The notes: a model not told the origin generated them from the letters alone. DNA of 64,000 nucleotides from Romeriopsis sp046049545 (GCA_046049545.1 JBJORF010000007.1:1-64000), one strand, 5' to 3'. Shown: positions 44,483 to 53,690, counted from the stretch's first letter. Numbers and translations are program-made.

Positions 44483-45724
44483 ATGTCCGAAGCAATGCAA
44501 TGGTCAAGTGTGATTTCCAAGCAGCCCTCTTTGGAAGCGGCAATTAGTGAACTTGTCGATCGGGCAAATGCGGGATTGACCGCACCGCCGACGGTGGGGT
44601 TTCTGTTTGTGTCTTCGGCCTTTGCCAGCGAATATCCGCGCGTGATGCCCTTGATGCGGCGGCATTTTCCCGAGTTGCCGATCGTCGGCTGCGGCGGGGC
44701 GGGAATTATCGGTACTGACCCCCAGGGCCTCATTCAAGAAATCGAGGACGATATTGTCGTTAGTCTGACCCTGGCGGTGCTGCCACAGGTCACAGTGCGT
44801 ACATTCCACATCGAAACCGATACCTTACCGGATCTCGACGGGTCACCCAAGGCTTGGGTGGATTTAGTCGGGGTGGCCCCGGAGCAGGATCCGCAGTTCA
44901 TCGTCTTCGTCGATCCGATGACCGACAACATCACGGATTTTCTCGCGGGCTTGGACTACGCTTATCCGGGAATGCCGAAGGTCGGGGGATTAGCCAGTGC
45001 CGGGTTCGGCTCGAATCGCAGTGGGCTATTTTGCGGCGATCGGTTCTATCGATCAGGGGCGGTCGGCATGGCCCTCAGCGGCGACATTGTGCTCGAAACG
45101 ATCGTCGCCCAGGGTTGCCGCCCGGTGGGCTCACCCTATTGGATCACCGAGAGCGAACGCAATGTGATCTTAGGACTGCGGGCCGATGGCGACCCCGATG
45201 CCTCCGATAAACCACCGCTCGAAATGCTGCGGGACATGGTGGCTGACCTCGAAGAAAGCGACCAAGAACTGGCCCGCGACGCACTCTTCGTCGGCATCGC
45301 CCAAAATGCCTTCAAACAAACCCTCGAACCCGGCGACTTCTTGGTGCGGAATTTACTCGGATTCGATCCACGTCAGGGCGCTTTGGCGATCGGCGATCGG
45401 GTACGGACTGGACAACGGATCCAGTTCCATCTGCGCGATGCCGCCACCTCCGCTGAAGATCTCGCCGTGCTGATGCGCCGCTACCGCAAAGCTACCTGCG
45501 AGCAGCCAAACCCGATCGGGGCCTTTATGTTTTCTTGCTTAGGCCGAGGCAAAGGCCTGTACGGGGAAGAAAATTTTGACTCCGGCATTTTTGCGGAGCA
45601 TGTATCAGTGCCCCTCGCTGGGTTTTTCTGCAACGGTGAAATCGGCCCCGTCGAAGGCAACACGTTCCTCCATGGCTACACCTCGGTATTCGGGATTCTG
45701 CGGGCGAAGCAATCACCGTTCTAG
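44483..45724 (+). CDS. FIST-domain protein (second in window)
   Basis: 413 residues, ATG 44483. FIST_N covers about 30-205 (PPTVGFLFVSSAFASEYPRV, FPELPIVGCGGAGIIGTDPQ, PKVGGLASAGFGSNRS) and FIST_C about 215-400 (ALAIGDRVRTGQRIQFHLRD, then IGAFMFSCLGRGKGLYGE and PLAGFFCNGEIGPVEG). It is only distantly like the FIST protein at 29826-30980 and has no kinase beside it. It might feed signals to an unlinked kinase or cyclase. A 15-bp duplication sits in its leader. Confidence 0.92.
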   Translation: MSEAMQWSSVISKQPSLEAAISELVDRANAGLTAPPTVGFLFVSSAFASEYPRVMPLMRRHFPELPIVGCGGAGIIGTDPQGLIQEIEDDIVVSLTLAVLPQVTVRTFHIETDTLPDLDGSPKAWVDLVGVAPEQDPQFIVFVDPMTDNITDFLAGLDYAYPGMPKVGGLASAGFGSNRSGLFCGDRFYRSGAVGMALSGDIVLETIVAQGCRPVGSPYWITESERNVILGLRADGDPDASDKPPLEMLRDMVADLEESDQELARDALFVGIAQNAFKQTLEPGDFLVRNLLGFDPRQGALAIGDRVRTGQRIQFHLRDAATSAEDLAVLMRRYRKATCEQPNPIGAFMFSCLGRGKGLYGEENFDSGIFAEHVSVPLAGFFCNGEIGPVEGNTFLHGYTSVFGILRAKQSPF

Positions 45725-45751
45725 GCACCGCACCAAGTCGCAGCGCCGCAC

Positions 45752-46204
45752 CTAAGCCAGGGTAATCTTGCCTTGAAAATAGTCATCCAGCTGCTGACGA
45801 TGATCATGGGACATTCGCCCCGGTGGCATTGCGTCGGGATGGAAGGCTTGAACATCGAGGGTTTCCATCGGGTCAATCTGAATTTCGCCGATCGCATCAA
45901 CTTCAACGACGACACAAATGGAATGAATCCGAGGGTCGCGATCGAAGCTGGAATACACCCCCACCAAGCGGCGAATCTGAGTCACTTGCAGCCCCGTTTC
46001 CTCAAACAATTCCCGCCGCACCACCGTCGCAATATCTTCCCCCCAGTCCACCATGCCCCCTGGCAAGCCCCACAGGCCATTATCTCGCCGTTGCGTGAGC
46101 ACAATCCGGCCATCCGGCAAACGGGCAATGACACTCGTCCCAGTGACCGGGTGGCGGAAGATAATGCCAAGCGCAGATTTTGCAAAGTACCAGAGACGAC
46201 GCAT
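45752..46204 (-). CDS. Nudix hydrolase
   Basis: 150 residues, ATG 46204. The Nudix box G50-x5-E56-x7-REL-x-EE-x-G71 is complete (GGMVDWGED...RRELFEETG). It hydrolyses a nucleoside diphosphate linked to another group; the target (such as ADP-ribose or an oxidised nucleotide) cannot be read from sequence. It begins 63 bp downstream of the peroxiredoxin gene in the same direction, so the two may be co-transcribed. Confidence 0.94.
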   Translation of the reverse strand: MRRLWYFAKSALGIIFRHPVTGTSVIARLPDGRIVLTQRRDNGLWGLPGGMVDWGEDIATVVRRELFEETGLQVTQIRRLVGVYSSFDRDPRIHSICVVVEVDAIGEIQIDPMETLDVQAFHPDAMPPGRMSHDHRQQLDDYFQGKITLA

Positions 46205-46267
46205 GGGCGATTCGAGGGGATTGCCCCCAGGTCAGCGAAGATTTGTGCTGGTATGGTAACAAACAAA

Positions 46268-46726
46268 CTACGGAATATCTTGGAGAACTGCCTCGGGGTG
46301 GGTTTCGGGCTTGACCTTGAGATAGATCTTGGCGATTTTGCCGTCGGGGTCGATCAGGAAAGTATTGCGGGTGATGCCCATGTATTCCTTGCCCATGAAC
46401 TTCTTCAGGCCATAGCTTTCGTAGGCCGTAGACAGTTCGGTATCCGCATCCACCAGCAGCGAAAACGGCAAATTGAATTTATCGATAAATTTGACGTGAT
46501 CCTTAGCGCTGTTGAGGCTGACCCCCAGAATCACCGCATTCTTTGCTTCAAATTCGGCAAAATTATCCCGAAACGCACAGGCTTCTTTATTACAACCCGG
46601 CGTATTGTCCTTGGGATAGAAGTACAGCACCACCCATTTCCCCTTCAAGGCACTCAGAGAGACCGTCTCTCCCTTTTCGTTTAGAACCGCAAACTCGGGA
46701 GCCTTATCACCAACTTTCAAAGCCAT
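46268..46726 (-). CDS. Peroxiredoxin, BCP/PrxQ type
   Basis: 152 residues from ATG 46726 (MALKVGDKAP is the usual PrxQ start; a longer open frame upstream lacks family match). Peroxidatic Cys45 in TPGCNKEAC and resolving Cys50 five residues later mark the atypical two-Cys PrxQ/BCP type. GKWVVLYFYPKDNTPG and RNTFLIDPDGKI fit. It reduces peroxides using thioredoxin. Confidence 0.96.
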   Translation of the reverse strand: MALKVGDKAPEFAVLNEKGETVSLSALKGKWVVLYFYPKDNTPGCNKEACAFRDNFAEFEAKNAVILGVSLNSAKDHVKFIDKFNLPFSLLVDADTELSTAYESYGLKKFMGKEYMGITRNTFLIDPDGKIAKIYLKVKPETHPEAVLQDIP

Positions 46727-46838
46727 CGTTGCATTCACCTGAATCAGTTCATCAAAGGAAATATCGTCGCCGTAATCTAGCACGAATTGGTCGATACAAT
46801 GAGATCCAAGACATCTCACTGGGGGCCAAGAAGACGCT

Positions 46839-47135
46839 ATGACCAATCGAGAATTGACCAATCGAGAATTATTAGTTCAGGCAGTAGAGTCTTTACCCGA
46901 GCGAACCGTCGATCAGCTTTTAACCTGGGTCAATCAAATCCCTCATGAACCAACGATCCCGGCGGCCCAACCCGCCTTAGACCTGCCCGAAATCAAACAC
47001 AATCCACAAGCAACGCCGATATGGGAGTTAGCCGCACGTGCCACCGCAGAGTTGTCAGAGCAAGACTGGCAACAGTTGCCCGCAGACTTAGCCAGCAACT
47101 TTGATGCTTATCAACAGAGCCGGCACGAGTGCTGA
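46839..47135 (+). CDS. Small antitoxin-like protein of an eroded toxin-antitoxin pair
   Basis: 98 residues, ATG 46839. The N-terminal helix ELLVQAVESLPERTVDQLLT resembles short antitoxins of cyanobacterial type II modules, and PIWELAARATAELS with QLPADLASNFDAYQQS fits the C-terminal part of antitoxins encoded before PIN toxins. A PIN-domain fragment overlaps the end of this gene, supporting the call. The start contains an exact 15-bp duplication that repeats TNREL. The DNA-binding specificity is unknown. Confidence 0.65.
   Translation: MTNRELTNRELLVQAVESLPERTVDQLLTWVNQIPHEPTIPAAQPALDLPEIKHNPQATPIWELAARATAELSEQDWQQLPADLASNFDAYQQSRHEC
46841..46870. repeat. 15-bp in-frame tandem duplication, 2 exact copies
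   Basis: GACCAATCGAGAATT occurs twice in a row just after the ATG and gives TNRELTNREL in the protein. The length is a multiple of three, so the reading frame survives. Confidence 0.92.
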
Positions 47136-47307
47136 ACTATTCGCGCGTTCATTAGAACTCTATGAGCAGCGACTTGATAAGGATTGGAGTCAAACGGACT
47201 GCGCCTCTTTCCTGATCATGCAACAGTATCAAATCGCTGAAGCACTCGCCTACGACAAGCACTTCGAGCAAGCTGGATTTATCGCCTTAATGCGATCGCA
47301 GGCCTAA
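47104..47307 (+). pseudogene. Truncated PIN-domain (VapC-like) toxin
   Basis: 67 codons from ATG 47104, overlapping the antitoxin-like gene by 32 bases. The tail LYEQRLDKDWSQTDCASFLI, then EALAYDKHFEQAGFIALM matches the last 45-50 residues of PIN toxins (the DKxWSxTDC and D-x-HFEQAGF motifs hold two of the four acidic metal ligands). The N-terminal half with the first Asp and Glu is missing. The fragment is joined directly to the end of the antitoxin frame, as expected after a deletion. It is probably inactive. Confidence 0.7.
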
Positions 47308-48710
47308 TCCAACCGCCCCTGTGCCCGCGCTAGAGCTTCCCGTACTTGCTCAAAGCCCGTCCCGCCATAGCTATTCCGGGCAGCCACCACCTGACGCGGC
47401 GCGATCGCTTCATAGATATCGGCTTCAAACGCCGGATGCAACGCTTGCCATTCTTCCAGGGTCAAATCCAACAAGAGCTTATTCGCCGCCAGTGATGTCC
47501 GCACGACTTTCCCCACTAAGTTGTAAGCCTCGCGGAACGGTACGCCCTTCGTTGCGAGATAATCCGCCACATCCGTCGCATTCGAAAAGTCCTCGGCCAC
47601 GGCAGCAGCCAAGCGCGGCGGCTGGAACTGCAAGCCCTCGTTGAACAAAATCGTCATCGCCTCCAAGCAGGCTTTGACCGTATTCACCGCATCAAACAAG
47701 CCCTCTTTGTCTTCCTGAAAGTCCTTGTTATAGGCCAGGGGCAATCCCTTAATCACCACCAGCATCGCCTGCAAATGCCCAAACACGCGACCCGTCTTGC
47801 CCCGCACCAGCTCCGGCACGTCGGGATTTTTCTTCTGGGGCATGATGCTCGACCCCGTGGCACAGGCATCGGTCAAGGTGACAAACCGAAATTCCTGGGA
47901 AGCCCAGAAGATTACTTCCTCCGACAGTCGGCTCAAATGCGCCATGATCAGACTGGCAGCGGCGAGAAATTCCACCACAAAGTCCCGATCGCTGACCGCA
48001 TCCAAACTGTTGCCATACACCTGATCGAAGCCTAGCAATTCCGCACTGTAATGCCGATCGATCGGAAACGTCGTCCCCGCCAGCGCCCCCGCCCCCAAGG
48101 GCAAAATATTCACGCGCTTGACCACATCCCCGAGCCGCTCCCAGTCGCGCTCCGCCATTTCCACATAGGCCAGCAAATGATGGGCCAAACTGATCGGCTG
48201 CGCCCGTTGCAGATGCGTGTAGCCCGGAATCAGGGTTTCGACATGATTCGATGCATGGCCGAGCAAGGCTTTTTGGTATTCGCGCAACGCCGATCGCAGC
48301 TGCATAATCTGATCGCGCAAATACAGGCGAGTATCGGTGCCCACTTGATCATTGCGCGATCGGGCGGTGTGCAGCTTTTTACCGACATCACCGACGATTG
48401 TGGTGAGCCGCTTTTCCACCGCAAAGTGGACATCTTCATCGTCGATCGTTGGCTGGAAATCACCCGATCGATACTCATTCCGAATCTGCTCTAAGCCTTC
48501 TACCAGCGTTTTGGCTTCCGCATCACTGATAATTCCTTGCTTCGCCAGCATCCGCGCATGGGCCTGGGAACCCGTCAAGTCATATTCAATTAACGCAATG
48601 TCAAAACCAATACTGGCGTTAAACGCCACGATCGCAGGGTGAAGTGTCCCTTCAAATCGTTGGCTCCAGGTAGCAGACAAACCAGTGGAAGAATTAGCTG
48701 CGCCAGTCAT
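47304..48710 (-). CDS. argH: Argininosuccinate lyase
   Basis: 468 residues, ATG 48710. Last step of arginine synthesis: argininosuccinate to arginine and fumarate. The fumarase/ASL superfamily signature GSSIMPQKKNPD is complete. TARSRNDQVGTDTRLYLRDQ and GYTHLQRAQPISLAHHLLAY are the other two conserved regions. Length is standard. Its 3' end overlaps the toxin remnant by four bases (47304-47307). Confidence 0.98.
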   Translation of the reverse strand: MTGAANSSTGLSATWSQRFEGTLHPAIVAFNASIGFDIALIEYDLTGSQAHARMLAKQGIISDAEAKTLVEGLEQIRNEYRSGDFQPTIDDEDVHFAVEKRLTTIVGDVGKKLHTARSRNDQVGTDTRLYLRDQIMQLRSALREYQKALLGHASNHVETLIPGYTHLQRAQPISLAHHLLAYVEMAERDWERLGDVVKRVNILPLGAGALAGTTFPIDRHYSAELLGFDQVYGNSLDAVSDRDFVVEFLAAASLIMAHLSRLSEEVIFWASQEFRFVTLTDACATGSSIMPQKKNPDVPELVRGKTGRVFGHLQAMLVVIKGLPLAYNKDFQEDKEGLFDAVNTVKACLEAMTILFNEGLQFQPPRLAAAVAEDFSNATDVADYLATKGVPFREAYNLVGKVVRTSLAANKLLLDLTLEEWQALHPAFEADIYEAIAPRQVVAARNSYGGTGFEQVREALARAQGRLD

Positions 48711-48831
48711 GGGTTTGGATCGGTTATGCGGTGATGGCCATTAGGCAGTATAAGGCTCCGGGGACAGGTTCGATCGAAGCCCAACACCCTATCCCCAAAA
48801 TCCATACTTCACAAGCAATCAGGCATTAACC

Positions 48832-49067
48832 CAGCAATTCCAAATTCCAAGTGATCCATTGGTGATCGGGATTAAAGGGCGACGTTGCGCAGATTGAGGG
48901 CGCGGAAAACGCGCCCGTACGGGAGGGATCGGTCATCGCCCCATCCCATCCATGCCGTGGTCAGTGATCCGTAGGGGCGTGCATCCCACGCCCCTAGCCT
49001 ACGCCAAACCACGATCACCCCCATCATCCCACCCGATCGCTGCAATCCGTTGAATTTGGAATTGCTA
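48832..49067. mobile_element. MITE-like element, 236 bp, with terminal inverted repeats and 9-bp flanking direct repeat
   Basis: The ends are inverted repeats: left CAGCAATTCCAAATTC, right (reverse complement) TAGCAATTCCAAATTC. The direct repeat GCATTAACC lies immediately outside both ends (48823-48831 and 49068-49076), as expected for a 9-bp target duplication. Two hairpins lie inside: GGGCGCG-GAAAA-CGCGCCC (48898-48916) and AGGGGCGT-GCATCCC-ACGCCCCT (48973-48995). There is no open frame, so it would need a transposase in trans. The right target copy covers the stop codon of the gene ending at 49071. Confidence 0.82.
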
Positions 49068-49070
49068 GCA

Positions 49071-49352
49071 TTAACCATACGTCGTGAAGGTTTTGACCAA
49101 ATACCCAAAAATCGCGCCCAGCAGGAACGCCCACACCTGACCCGTTTTCACCACATGGTTCCACCATTTGCCAAAGTCGCCGCCCAGATCCGTTTCCTTG
49201 AACTTCGTCGCCACCAACGACCAATCATCCGGCATCGGCCAGCCATCTAAGCTGATTACATGGCTCAGATCAAACTGGCCCAAAACACCGTGCCCAAAAA
49301 CACCGTGCCAATGGCCCAAATCGCCAACATAGGTCTGCATTAAATCCAACAT
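49071..49352 (-). CDS. Hypothetical small protein with C-terminal membrane helix
   Basis: 93 residues, ATG 49352. The N-terminal part is rich in Gly/His (GDLGHWHGVFGHGVLGQF, partly made by a 15-bp duplication at 49279-49310). A soluble DDWSLVATKFKETDLGGDF segment and one membrane helix (WAFLLGAIFGYLVKTF) follow. Family not recognised. The stop codon is inside the 9-bp target repeat of the MITE-like element, so the original C-terminus may have been different. Confidence 0.6.
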   Translation of the reverse strand: MLDLMQTYVGDLGHWHGVFGHGVLGQFDLSHVISLDGWPMPDDWSLVATKFKETDLGGDFGKWWNHVVKTGQVWAFLLGAIFGYLVKTFTTYG

Positions 49353-49465
49353 GGTATCCGCGACTCCTCAAAAATCGAACTGATCTTAGTCTGCCCTGGA
49401 AAGGGGAAAAACCTGGCAAAGGGCTCTTGTCAACCAGTCTACAGGCAACTTCCGAAGATGCACGG

Positions 49466-51298
49466 CTAAAGCGGCACGTCTACTTCCGCCGGGGTAAGCC
49501 GCCGGATTGCCCGAGGCAAGTCCACCCGAAACGTGGCCCCTTGCCCAAGCTGACTGCTGACCGAAATCTGGCCGCCCATCATCTGCACCAGCCACCGGGT
49601 AATCGCCAGGCCCAGACCCGTTCCCGCATGACGACGGGTTAAGCTCTGATCGACTTGCCGAAATTTCTCAAAGATTCGCGTAATCTCCTCCGGCGCAATC
49701 CCAATCCCCGTATCCGTCACCAAGATCACCAACCGATCGGCGCTGACTTCCCGAACTTCGACTTCGACTTTGCCCATTTCGGTGAATTTGATCGCATTCG
49801 AGAGCAGATTGACGATCACCTGTCGCAACCGCGCACTGTCATTAAATACCTGCGGATCGTTGAGCCGCGACTGGAGCGTGAGCTGAAGCCGTTTCTGATC
49901 GGCCAGCGATCGCAGCTCTTCGACCGTTGCGGTCAATAAATCGGTAATCCGAAACGTCTCTGGCTGGAGTTCCAAGCGTCCTGCTTCGATCTTCGAGAGA
50001 TCGAGGATGTCATTGATCAAGGTCAGCAGATGTTTGCCATTGTTCAAAATCCGGTTCACCATATCCACCTGGGCCGGAGCCAAGGGCGTTTGCGCCGTTT
50101 GCCGCAACAGTAGTTGGGAAAAGCCAATGATTGCGTTCATCGGTGTGCGCAGTTCGTGGGACATGGTGGCCAAGAACTGGGACTTGAGTTCAGCGGCTTC
50201 GAGGAGGCGGAGATTTTGGCTTTGGATTTGGTGGCGTTGGGTTTCGAGTTCTTGGTTCTGTTGGGCGAGGATGTTGTTCTGGAAGGCGAGGCGCTCTTCA
50301 CGCTCCTCCAGGGTATTGATCAACTGGGCATTGGTCAGAGAAATCGCCGCTTGCTCCCCAAAGGCAATCAACAGTTGCAGATCGTCGTCGGTAAAAGCGG
50401 CGGGATTCTGCCAGCTCCCGATCGCCAGCAGGCCCAAGCGACCCCCACGCGGCGAGGCGATCGCCACAATGCAAAGACAAGCTGGGCTGTGGAGTCTTCC
50501 CCGTGGATTAAGCCGGACAATCTGGGCCTCCCCGGTCTGAAAGATTTCGGCCAAGATCCCTTGCTCTGGATCCAGAATCGGTTCAATCCCGCTGATCTCG
50601 CGCATCCCTACCGTCGCCGTCAGTTCGAGCTTCTGGTGCTTGGCATTGTGCAGCAACACCAGCCCAAATTCCGCTGGGGCGATCGTGTCACAAACAGCAT
50701 CAATCATCACTTGCAGCAGTCCCGGCAGGTTACTCAAGCGCTGGTTCAGCAGATCTGTGAGTTGCTGGAGCGTGCTGAGGTGCTGCTGCTGCTCGACGAG
50801 GGCTACCCCGACGGACTGCCGTTCGGCTTCACTATTGGCCACGATCGCTTGGAGCCGCTGACATTCTTCGCGCTCTTTATGCAGTTGTTTAAACGCGGCG
50901 GTCGCTTTGATTTCGGTGCGCCGCAACCGCACCGCATTCCAAACGCGGTGATACAGCGTATCCGGCGATAACTCCGGCTTTGCTAAAAAATCTCCCGCCC
51001 CCGCGCCGAGCAGTACCTCCGCCCGCCGCTGATCATTCTCCGGCAGCAGCAACAACGTCGCACTCGGCCAGTCCTGCTGCTGAATCTGACGCACCAGCGC
51101 GAGGGCATCATCATTTGGCAAGCCCGCATCGATCACCACGCAGTCAAACCCCTCGCTCTCCAGCGCGGCGATCGCCACCGCCCGACTCTCCACCTCCACC
51201 GCCGGAAATTCGATCCCCGCGAGCTGTAGCGCCTGGGTGATGACCATACGATCGACGACACTGTCATCAACCACGAGTAGCTTGAGATTAGATTCCAT
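49466..51298 (-). CDS. Hybrid sensor: REC-GAF-histidine kinase
   Basis: 610 residues from ATG 51298 (a longer reading frame upstream is repeat-derived). The receiver domain 5-120 has Asp11, Asp12, the phosphoacceptor Asp57 (VVIDAGLP) and Lys107. A coiled coil spans about 130-185. A GAF-like domain covers about 190-330. HisKA has His381 (MSHELRTPMNAIIGF) and HATPase has VIVNLLSNAIKF, DTGIGI and GTGLGLAI. With an input receiver it likely takes a phosphate signal from another kinase as well as sensing through GAF. It has no membrane segment. The response regulator gene 51948-52640 is divergent from it; partnership is possible but unproven. Confidence 0.94.
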   Translation of the reverse strand: MESNLKLLVVDDSVVDRMVITQALQLAGIEFPAVEVESRAVAIAALESEGFDCVVIDAGLPNDDALALVRQIQQQDWPSATLLLLPENDQRRAEVLLGAGAGDFLAKPELSPDTLYHRVWNAVRLRRTEIKATAAFKQLHKEREECQRLQAIVANSEAERQSVGVALVEQQQHLSTLQQLTDLLNQRLSNLPGLLQVMIDAVCDTIAPAEFGLVLLHNAKHQKLELTATVGMREISGIEPILDPEQGILAEIFQTGEAQIVRLNPRGRLHSPACLCIVAIASPRGGRLGLLAIGSWQNPAAFTDDDLQLLIAFGEQAAISLTNAQLINTLEEREERLAFQNNILAQQNQELETQRHQIQSQNLRLLEAAELKSQFLATMSHELRTPMNAIIGFSQLLLRQTAQTPLAPAQVDMVNRILNNGKHLLTLINDILDLSKIEAGRLELQPETFRITDLLTATVEELRSLADQKRLQLTLQSRLNDPQVFNDSARLRQVIVNLLSNAIKFTEMGKVEVEVREVSADRLVILVTDTGIGIAPEEITRIFEKFRQVDQSLTRRHAGTGLGLAITRWLVQMMGGQISVSSQLGQGATFRVDLPRAIRRLTPAEVDVPL

Positions 51299-51947
51299 GG
51301 ATGCTGCTTGGATGCCCTGAAGCGGGTGCCCGGAAACGGGAGGCCCGGAAGCGGAATACCCGGAAGCGGGAGGCCCTGACTTAAAAATGGCTATAACTAA
51401 AGCCGTTGTAACACAGGAAGCCCCCGCACCAAATCTATCGTAAAGCGCATTCACCCTCCCACAGTTGGGCTAGATTCAGTCCGGCGGGCTATGCCAGTCG
51501 GCGAACTGTCAGAAATTCCCCTGAATCACCCCCAAAGCCTCTACAATCAGAACGATCGAGCCCAGGCGCTGATGACAAGCCATTGATAAAGAAACGGTTA
51601 ATATCTTTCGCCGCGCAAATTAGCGTTCTCCGAAATCCTAGGGAAGGGAAGGTTTTTCTGTCCCGCGATCGTCTACCTAATGGTAGAGAAATTCCGGGAT
51701 TTTGCGGAAAACCTGAACCTGAGGCATAGAGGAGATTCAAGATTTCTTGAAATCTCGCCAGTCCCACCACTATTCCTCTCGGAAGATGCCATCTTAGGGA
51801 TGGGGAAAACTGGATTGATGCTCGGGACACCTGGACGAAACGAATCGGCATTCGGGATTTGGCGTTGCATCGAGATGCAGCACCACTCCAAACTTCAGGC
51901 AATCTTGAGATCAAACTCTCATTAATAAACTGTGGAAGTTGGTTCTA
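51299..51947. other. Intergenic gap of 649 bp, repeat-containing
   Basis: The gap separates divergent kinase and response regulator genes. It contains the 15-bp x4 repeat at 51319-51378 and a hairpin GAGATTCAAG/TTGAAATCTC near 51731-51756. Open frames on either strand (for example 51489-51914 minus) have no family likeness and look non-coding. The two promoters should be here; I could not locate them reliably. Confidence 0.5.
51319..51378. repeat. 15-bp tandem repeat, 4 imperfect copies
   Basis: Consensus GAAGCGGGAGGCCCG, with copies differing at one to four positions. It lies 20 bases upstream of the kinase ATG, in the expected leader region. Confidence 0.88.
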
Positions 51948-52640
51948 ATGAATGACATTCGGATTGCGTTAATCGAGGATCATGACCTCACCCGCGTGGG
52001 GATGCGTACTGCCCTCCAGCAGAAGCCCGGCTTCCGGGTCGTGGGGGAAGCCTCCAATGCCAGCGATGGGCTCCGCCTGCTCAATATGTCCAAGCCGGAC
52101 GTGGCGATCGTCGATATCGGTCTGCCGGACATGGACGGGATTGAACTGACGCGCCGCTTTAAGGCGACCCAAGCCGACCTCGAGGAGAGCGCCGATACCA
52201 AGATTTTGATCCTGACCCTGCAAGATCTCGAAGAAACCGTGATGGCCGCGTTTGCCGCCGGGGCCGATTCCTACTGCATGAAGGATGTCAGCTTGGATCA
52301 GCTGTTAGAAGCCCTGCGCGTCACGCGGGAAGGCAATGCTTGGATCGATCCGGCGATCGCCCGCATCGTCCTTTCCCAGGCCAAATCCACACCAACGATC
52401 GCCCGCACGGAAATCTTTACCGCTGACGGCAAGCCGATCGATGCCTACGCCTTGACCGAGCGGGAGCTGGAAGTGCTGCAACTGATCGTCGATGGCCATA
52501 GCAACGCCGCCATTGCCGATCGCCTGTTCATCACCGTCGGCACCGTCAAAACCCACGTGCGGAACATTTTGAACAAGCTCTGCGCCGACGATCGCACCCA
52601 AGCGGCTGTGCGGGCGCTGCGTTCGGGCCTGGTGTGCTAG
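51948..52640 (+). CDS. Response regulator, NarL/FixJ (LuxR HTH) family
   Basis: 230 residues from ATG 51948. REC domain 4-125 with Asp11/12-type acidic pair (EDHD), phosphoacceptor Asp56 (VDIGLPDMDG) and LTLQ/K switch residues. A linker of about 30 residues follows, then the LuxR HTH (LTERELEVLQLIVDGHSNAA, TVKTHVRNILNKL). It binds DNA when phosphorylated. It is divergent from the REC-GAF kinase and 196 bp upstream of ftsQ. Regulatory targets are unknown. Confidence 0.96.
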   Translation: MNDIRIALIEDHDLTRVGMRTALQQKPGFRVVGEASNASDGLRLLNMSKPDVAIVDIGLPDMDGIELTRRFKATQADLEESADTKILILTLQDLEETVMAAFAAGADSYCMKDVSLDQLLEALRVTREGNAWIDPAIARIVLSQAKSTPTIARTEIFTADGKPIDAYALTERELEVLQLIVDGHSNAAIADRLFITVGTVKTHVRNILNKLCADDRTQAAVRALRSGLVC

Positions 52641-52835
52641 CGCTGGAGCCGTTCGCGCATTATTATCGAAGCCCCCCTTGCCGGGTAAACCTCAATATTT
52701 TTGCGGATGCGGCCTTGGCTTCCTAGGACAGAATAGGGCATGATCAGGGCGAGCAATGCCATCAATCGTCATACCGCCGATCGCATTGCCGCAATGCCTC
52801 AGTGCCAACCCTTCGTTTCCACTGTCCCCACAACC

Positions 52836-53690
52836 ATGGCCGGGATCGCCCCTACAACACGTGCCGAATTCAATCAACGTCGCCAAAGCCTGCGTCGCCA
52901 GCGCCGGACGCAGCGCTGGCAAGCGCTGGTGCGCCTGACGATCGTGTCGAGTTTTGCGGGGGCGGCGCTCTGGTCGCTGCGCCAACCCGTTTGGGTAATC
53001 CGCGATGCCAACCAGCTCCGGATCGAAAATAACCAATTCCTCTCCGACCAAACCCTCCGTAACCTGGTACCGATCAAGTATCCCCAGTCGATTTTTCGCA
53101 CCCAACCCAGCACGATCGCTGCCGCCCTGAAGGGCCAAGCACCACTGTCGAGCGTCCAAGTTGATCGGCAACTGTTTCCGCCCGAGCTAATCATTCGCGT
53201 TCAGGAACAGGCCCCCGTCGCCGCCGTCCACAGCAAGAGCCAAAAAGATGGCCAACCCATTGCCCAGCCGGACGCGCTGATCGATGCCGAAGGCCAAATC
53301 ATCCCGATCGAGCGCTACCAAAACCTCGAACAGGGTATCCAACTGCCCACCCTCAAAATTCTGGGGGATCCCCAGGATTATCACCGAGAATGGATCGAAA
53401 TCTACCGTGCCGTGCAGCAGAGTCCCCTGGTGATCCAACAAATTGATTGGCGTGACTCCAGCAATCTGATCCTCACCACCCCGCTCGGTCGCGTCCATTG
53501 CGGCACCTACAACCGCGCCACCTTCAACCTCCAATTGCGCGCAATCGGGGCGCTCAAAGGCTTAACCAAAAGTATTCCACGCAATCGAATTGACTACATT
53601 GACCTACGCAATCCGAACAGCCCCGCCGTCCAAAAAGTCGCCCCCGCAACGGGCACCAAATCTCCTACATCCGAATCGGATGTGCCATAA
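52836..53690 (+). CDS. ftsQ: Cell division protein FtsQ/DivIB
   Basis: 284 residues from ATG 52836; ATGs at 52740 and 52794 are possible but extend a non-conserved leader. A cytoplasmic Arg-rich tail and a single helix (LVRLTIVSSFAGAALWSL) are followed by a POTRA domain (LRIENNQFLSDQTLRNLVPI, then PLSSVQVDRQLFPPELIIRV) and a beta domain with LILTTPLGRVHCGTYN. It recruits septal synthesis proteins. The position directly before ftsZ is the cyanobacterial arrangement. Confidence 0.93.
   Translation: MAGIAPTTRAEFNQRRQSLRRQRRTQRWQALVRLTIVSSFAGAALWSLRQPVWVIRDANQLRIENNQFLSDQTLRNLVPIKYPQSIFRTQPSTIAAALKGQAPLSSVQVDRQLFPPELIIRVQEQAPVAAVHSKSQKDGQPIAQPDALIDAEGQIIPIERYQNLEQGIQLPTLKILGDPQDYHREWIEIYRAVQQSPLVIQQIDWRDSSNLILTTPLGRVHCGTYNRATFNLQLRAIGALKGLTKSIPRNRIDYIDLRNPNSPAVQKVAPATGTKSPTSESDVP

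Noticed and set aside
51489..51914. 141-codon minus-strand frame between kinase and response regulator
   Set aside because: No family pattern, odd Arg/Ser composition and no ribosome site.
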